DNA of 6,322 nucleotides from Bacillota bacterium. Lineage in GTDB: Bacteria; Bacillota; Clostridia; DSM-8532. The position numbers and the translations under genes are program-made. The stretch lies in NCBI GenBank assembly GCA_023446675.1, contig JAEXPO010000223.1, positions 1 to 6,322 on the forward strand, given 5' to 3'. Under the pieces are notes generated by a model. The model did no database searches. It had not been told where the DNA came from and worked only from the letters and a program-made list of their open reading frames with translations. Shown here piece after piece: positions 5,665 through 6,322 of this stretch. The first letter of the stretch is position 1, and the number at the start of each line of letters is the position of its first letter.

Positions 5665-6322
5665 TTGGCAAAACGTGTTGGAAACCATACCGTCGTACTG
5701 GACAGCCCGGTTGTTCTGCTTGAAGGCGCCGCCATTGTTGGAAAGAAAGAGGGTGACGGTCCGCTGGCAAAGTATTTTGACGAGGTTATCGACGATGAGT
5801 ATGCAGGTGAAAGCAGCTTTGAAAATGCCGAGTCCCGCTTCTTAAGAGAAGCCTTTTCCAAAGCTCTTGAGAAAAGCAAAAAGTCGGTGGCGGATTTGCA
5901 CTATATCATTTCCGGCGATCTCCAGAACCAATGTACGGCGGCAAGCTATGCCTTTCGTATTGCCGGTATCCCTTTTATCGGTGTTTTTGGTGCCTGTTCC
6001 ACCATGGCGGAATCCATTTCTTTGGGGAGTATGCTCATCGACGGAGGCGCGGCCCAGTATGCCGCCTGTATTACCTCCAGCCATTTTTGCTCTGCGGAAA
6101 AGCAATTTCGCTACCCCTTGGAATACGGATCACAGCGTACCCCTACGGCCCAGTGGACCGTAACGGGGGCGGGAGCCGTCATTATCGGCAAGGAAGGCAA
6201 CGGGCCCGTAATTACCCATGTGACAAACGGAAAAATTGTGGACCTGGGAATAAAGGATGCCAATAATATGGGAGCGGCAATGGCTCCCGCTGCCTGTGAT
6301 ACCATTATCACCCATTTAAAGG
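5665..6322 (+). CDS. spoVAD: Stage V sporulation protein AD (partial, 3' end outside window)
   Basis: The frame from TTG 5665 stays open to the window edge, giving 219 residues of a protein usually about 340 long. SpoVAD has a thiolase-like fold, sits on the outer face of the SpoVA channel and binds dipicolinic acid, acting in DPA uptake into the forespore. The N-terminal part (RVGNHTVVLDSPV), ISGDLQNQ (82-89) and GVFGACSTMAES (106-117) are clear family signatures; Cys111 stands where thiolases carry their active cysteine. FRYPLEYGSQRTPTAQWTVTGAG further on is also typical. There is no signal peptide or membrane helix in the visible part. It follows spoVAC with a one-base gap and an overlapping ribosome site, so the two are one operon. 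SpoVAE would be the expected next gene, beyond the window. Confidence 0.96.
   Translation, partial: MAKRVGNHTVVLDSPVVLLEGAAIVGKKEGDGPLAKYFDEVIDDEYAGESSFENAESRFLREAFSKALEKSKKSVADLHYIISGDLQNQCTAASYAFRIAGIPFIGVFGACSTMAESISLGSMLIDGGAAQYAACITSSHFCSAEKQFRYPLEYGSQRTPTAQWTVTGAGAVIIGKEGNGPVITHVTNGKIVDLGIKDANNMGAAMAPAACDTIITHLK

Noticed and set aside
5867..6266. Two overlapping + strand open frames
   Set aside because: Both are out-of-frame shadows of spoVAD, whose signature residues are clear in the frame from 5665.

Overview
The window looks like chromosomal DNA of an endospore-forming member of the Firmicutes, most likely class Clostridia. The evidence is two spoVA genes, a sigma factor of the SigB/SigF/SigG family with its own regulators, strong GGAGG-type ribosome binding sites and tightly packed genes. 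The base composition is intermediate. I cannot name the genus from the sequence alone. All genes I can support lie on the + strand, and there is no sign of a mobile element, CRISPR array, tRNA or rRNA.

Layout. Positions 1-169 hold the 3' end of an unrecognised gene. Positions 211-1674 are a compact three-gene operon with overlapping ends: an anti-anti-sigma factor (RsbV-like), an RsbW-like anti-sigma protein and a SigB/SigF/SigG-family sigma factor, closed by a hairpin terminator at 1673-1704. Next, at 1751-2215, is a second RsbW/SpoIIAB-type ATP-binding protein, followed by a weaker terminator-like hairpin at 2256-2291. An extended -10 promoter (about 2411-2419) precedes a large gene at 2442-4883 for a ClpE-like unfoldase. 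This has an N-terminal zinc finger, two AAA+ modules, a UVR-like middle domain and a ClpP-docking IGF tripeptide. A very strong hairpin at 4962-5019 lies between clpE and a small single-span membrane protein (5020-5214). The small gene overlaps spoVAC (5211-5663) by four bases, and spoVAC is followed by spoVAD (TTG start at 5665), which runs off the window.

How the genes may work together. RsbV, RsbW and SigB form a partner-switching module, in which the anti-sigma protein holds the sigma factor until unphosphorylated RsbV displaces it. RsbV here keeps its phosphoacceptor serine. The RsbW-like protein has lost the key residues of its ATP-binding N box and glycine lid, whereas the separate ATP-binding protein encoded just downstream has all of them. 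The working idea from this window is therefore a split switch, with one protein for sigma binding and another for kinase activity. ClpE would supply regulated proteolysis, and SpoVAC/SpoVAD belong to the channel that moves dipicolinic acid into the forespore. The 4962-5019 hairpin buries the ribosome binding site of the gene that leads into spoVAC, so it may limit transcription, translation or both at the entrance to the spoVA genes.
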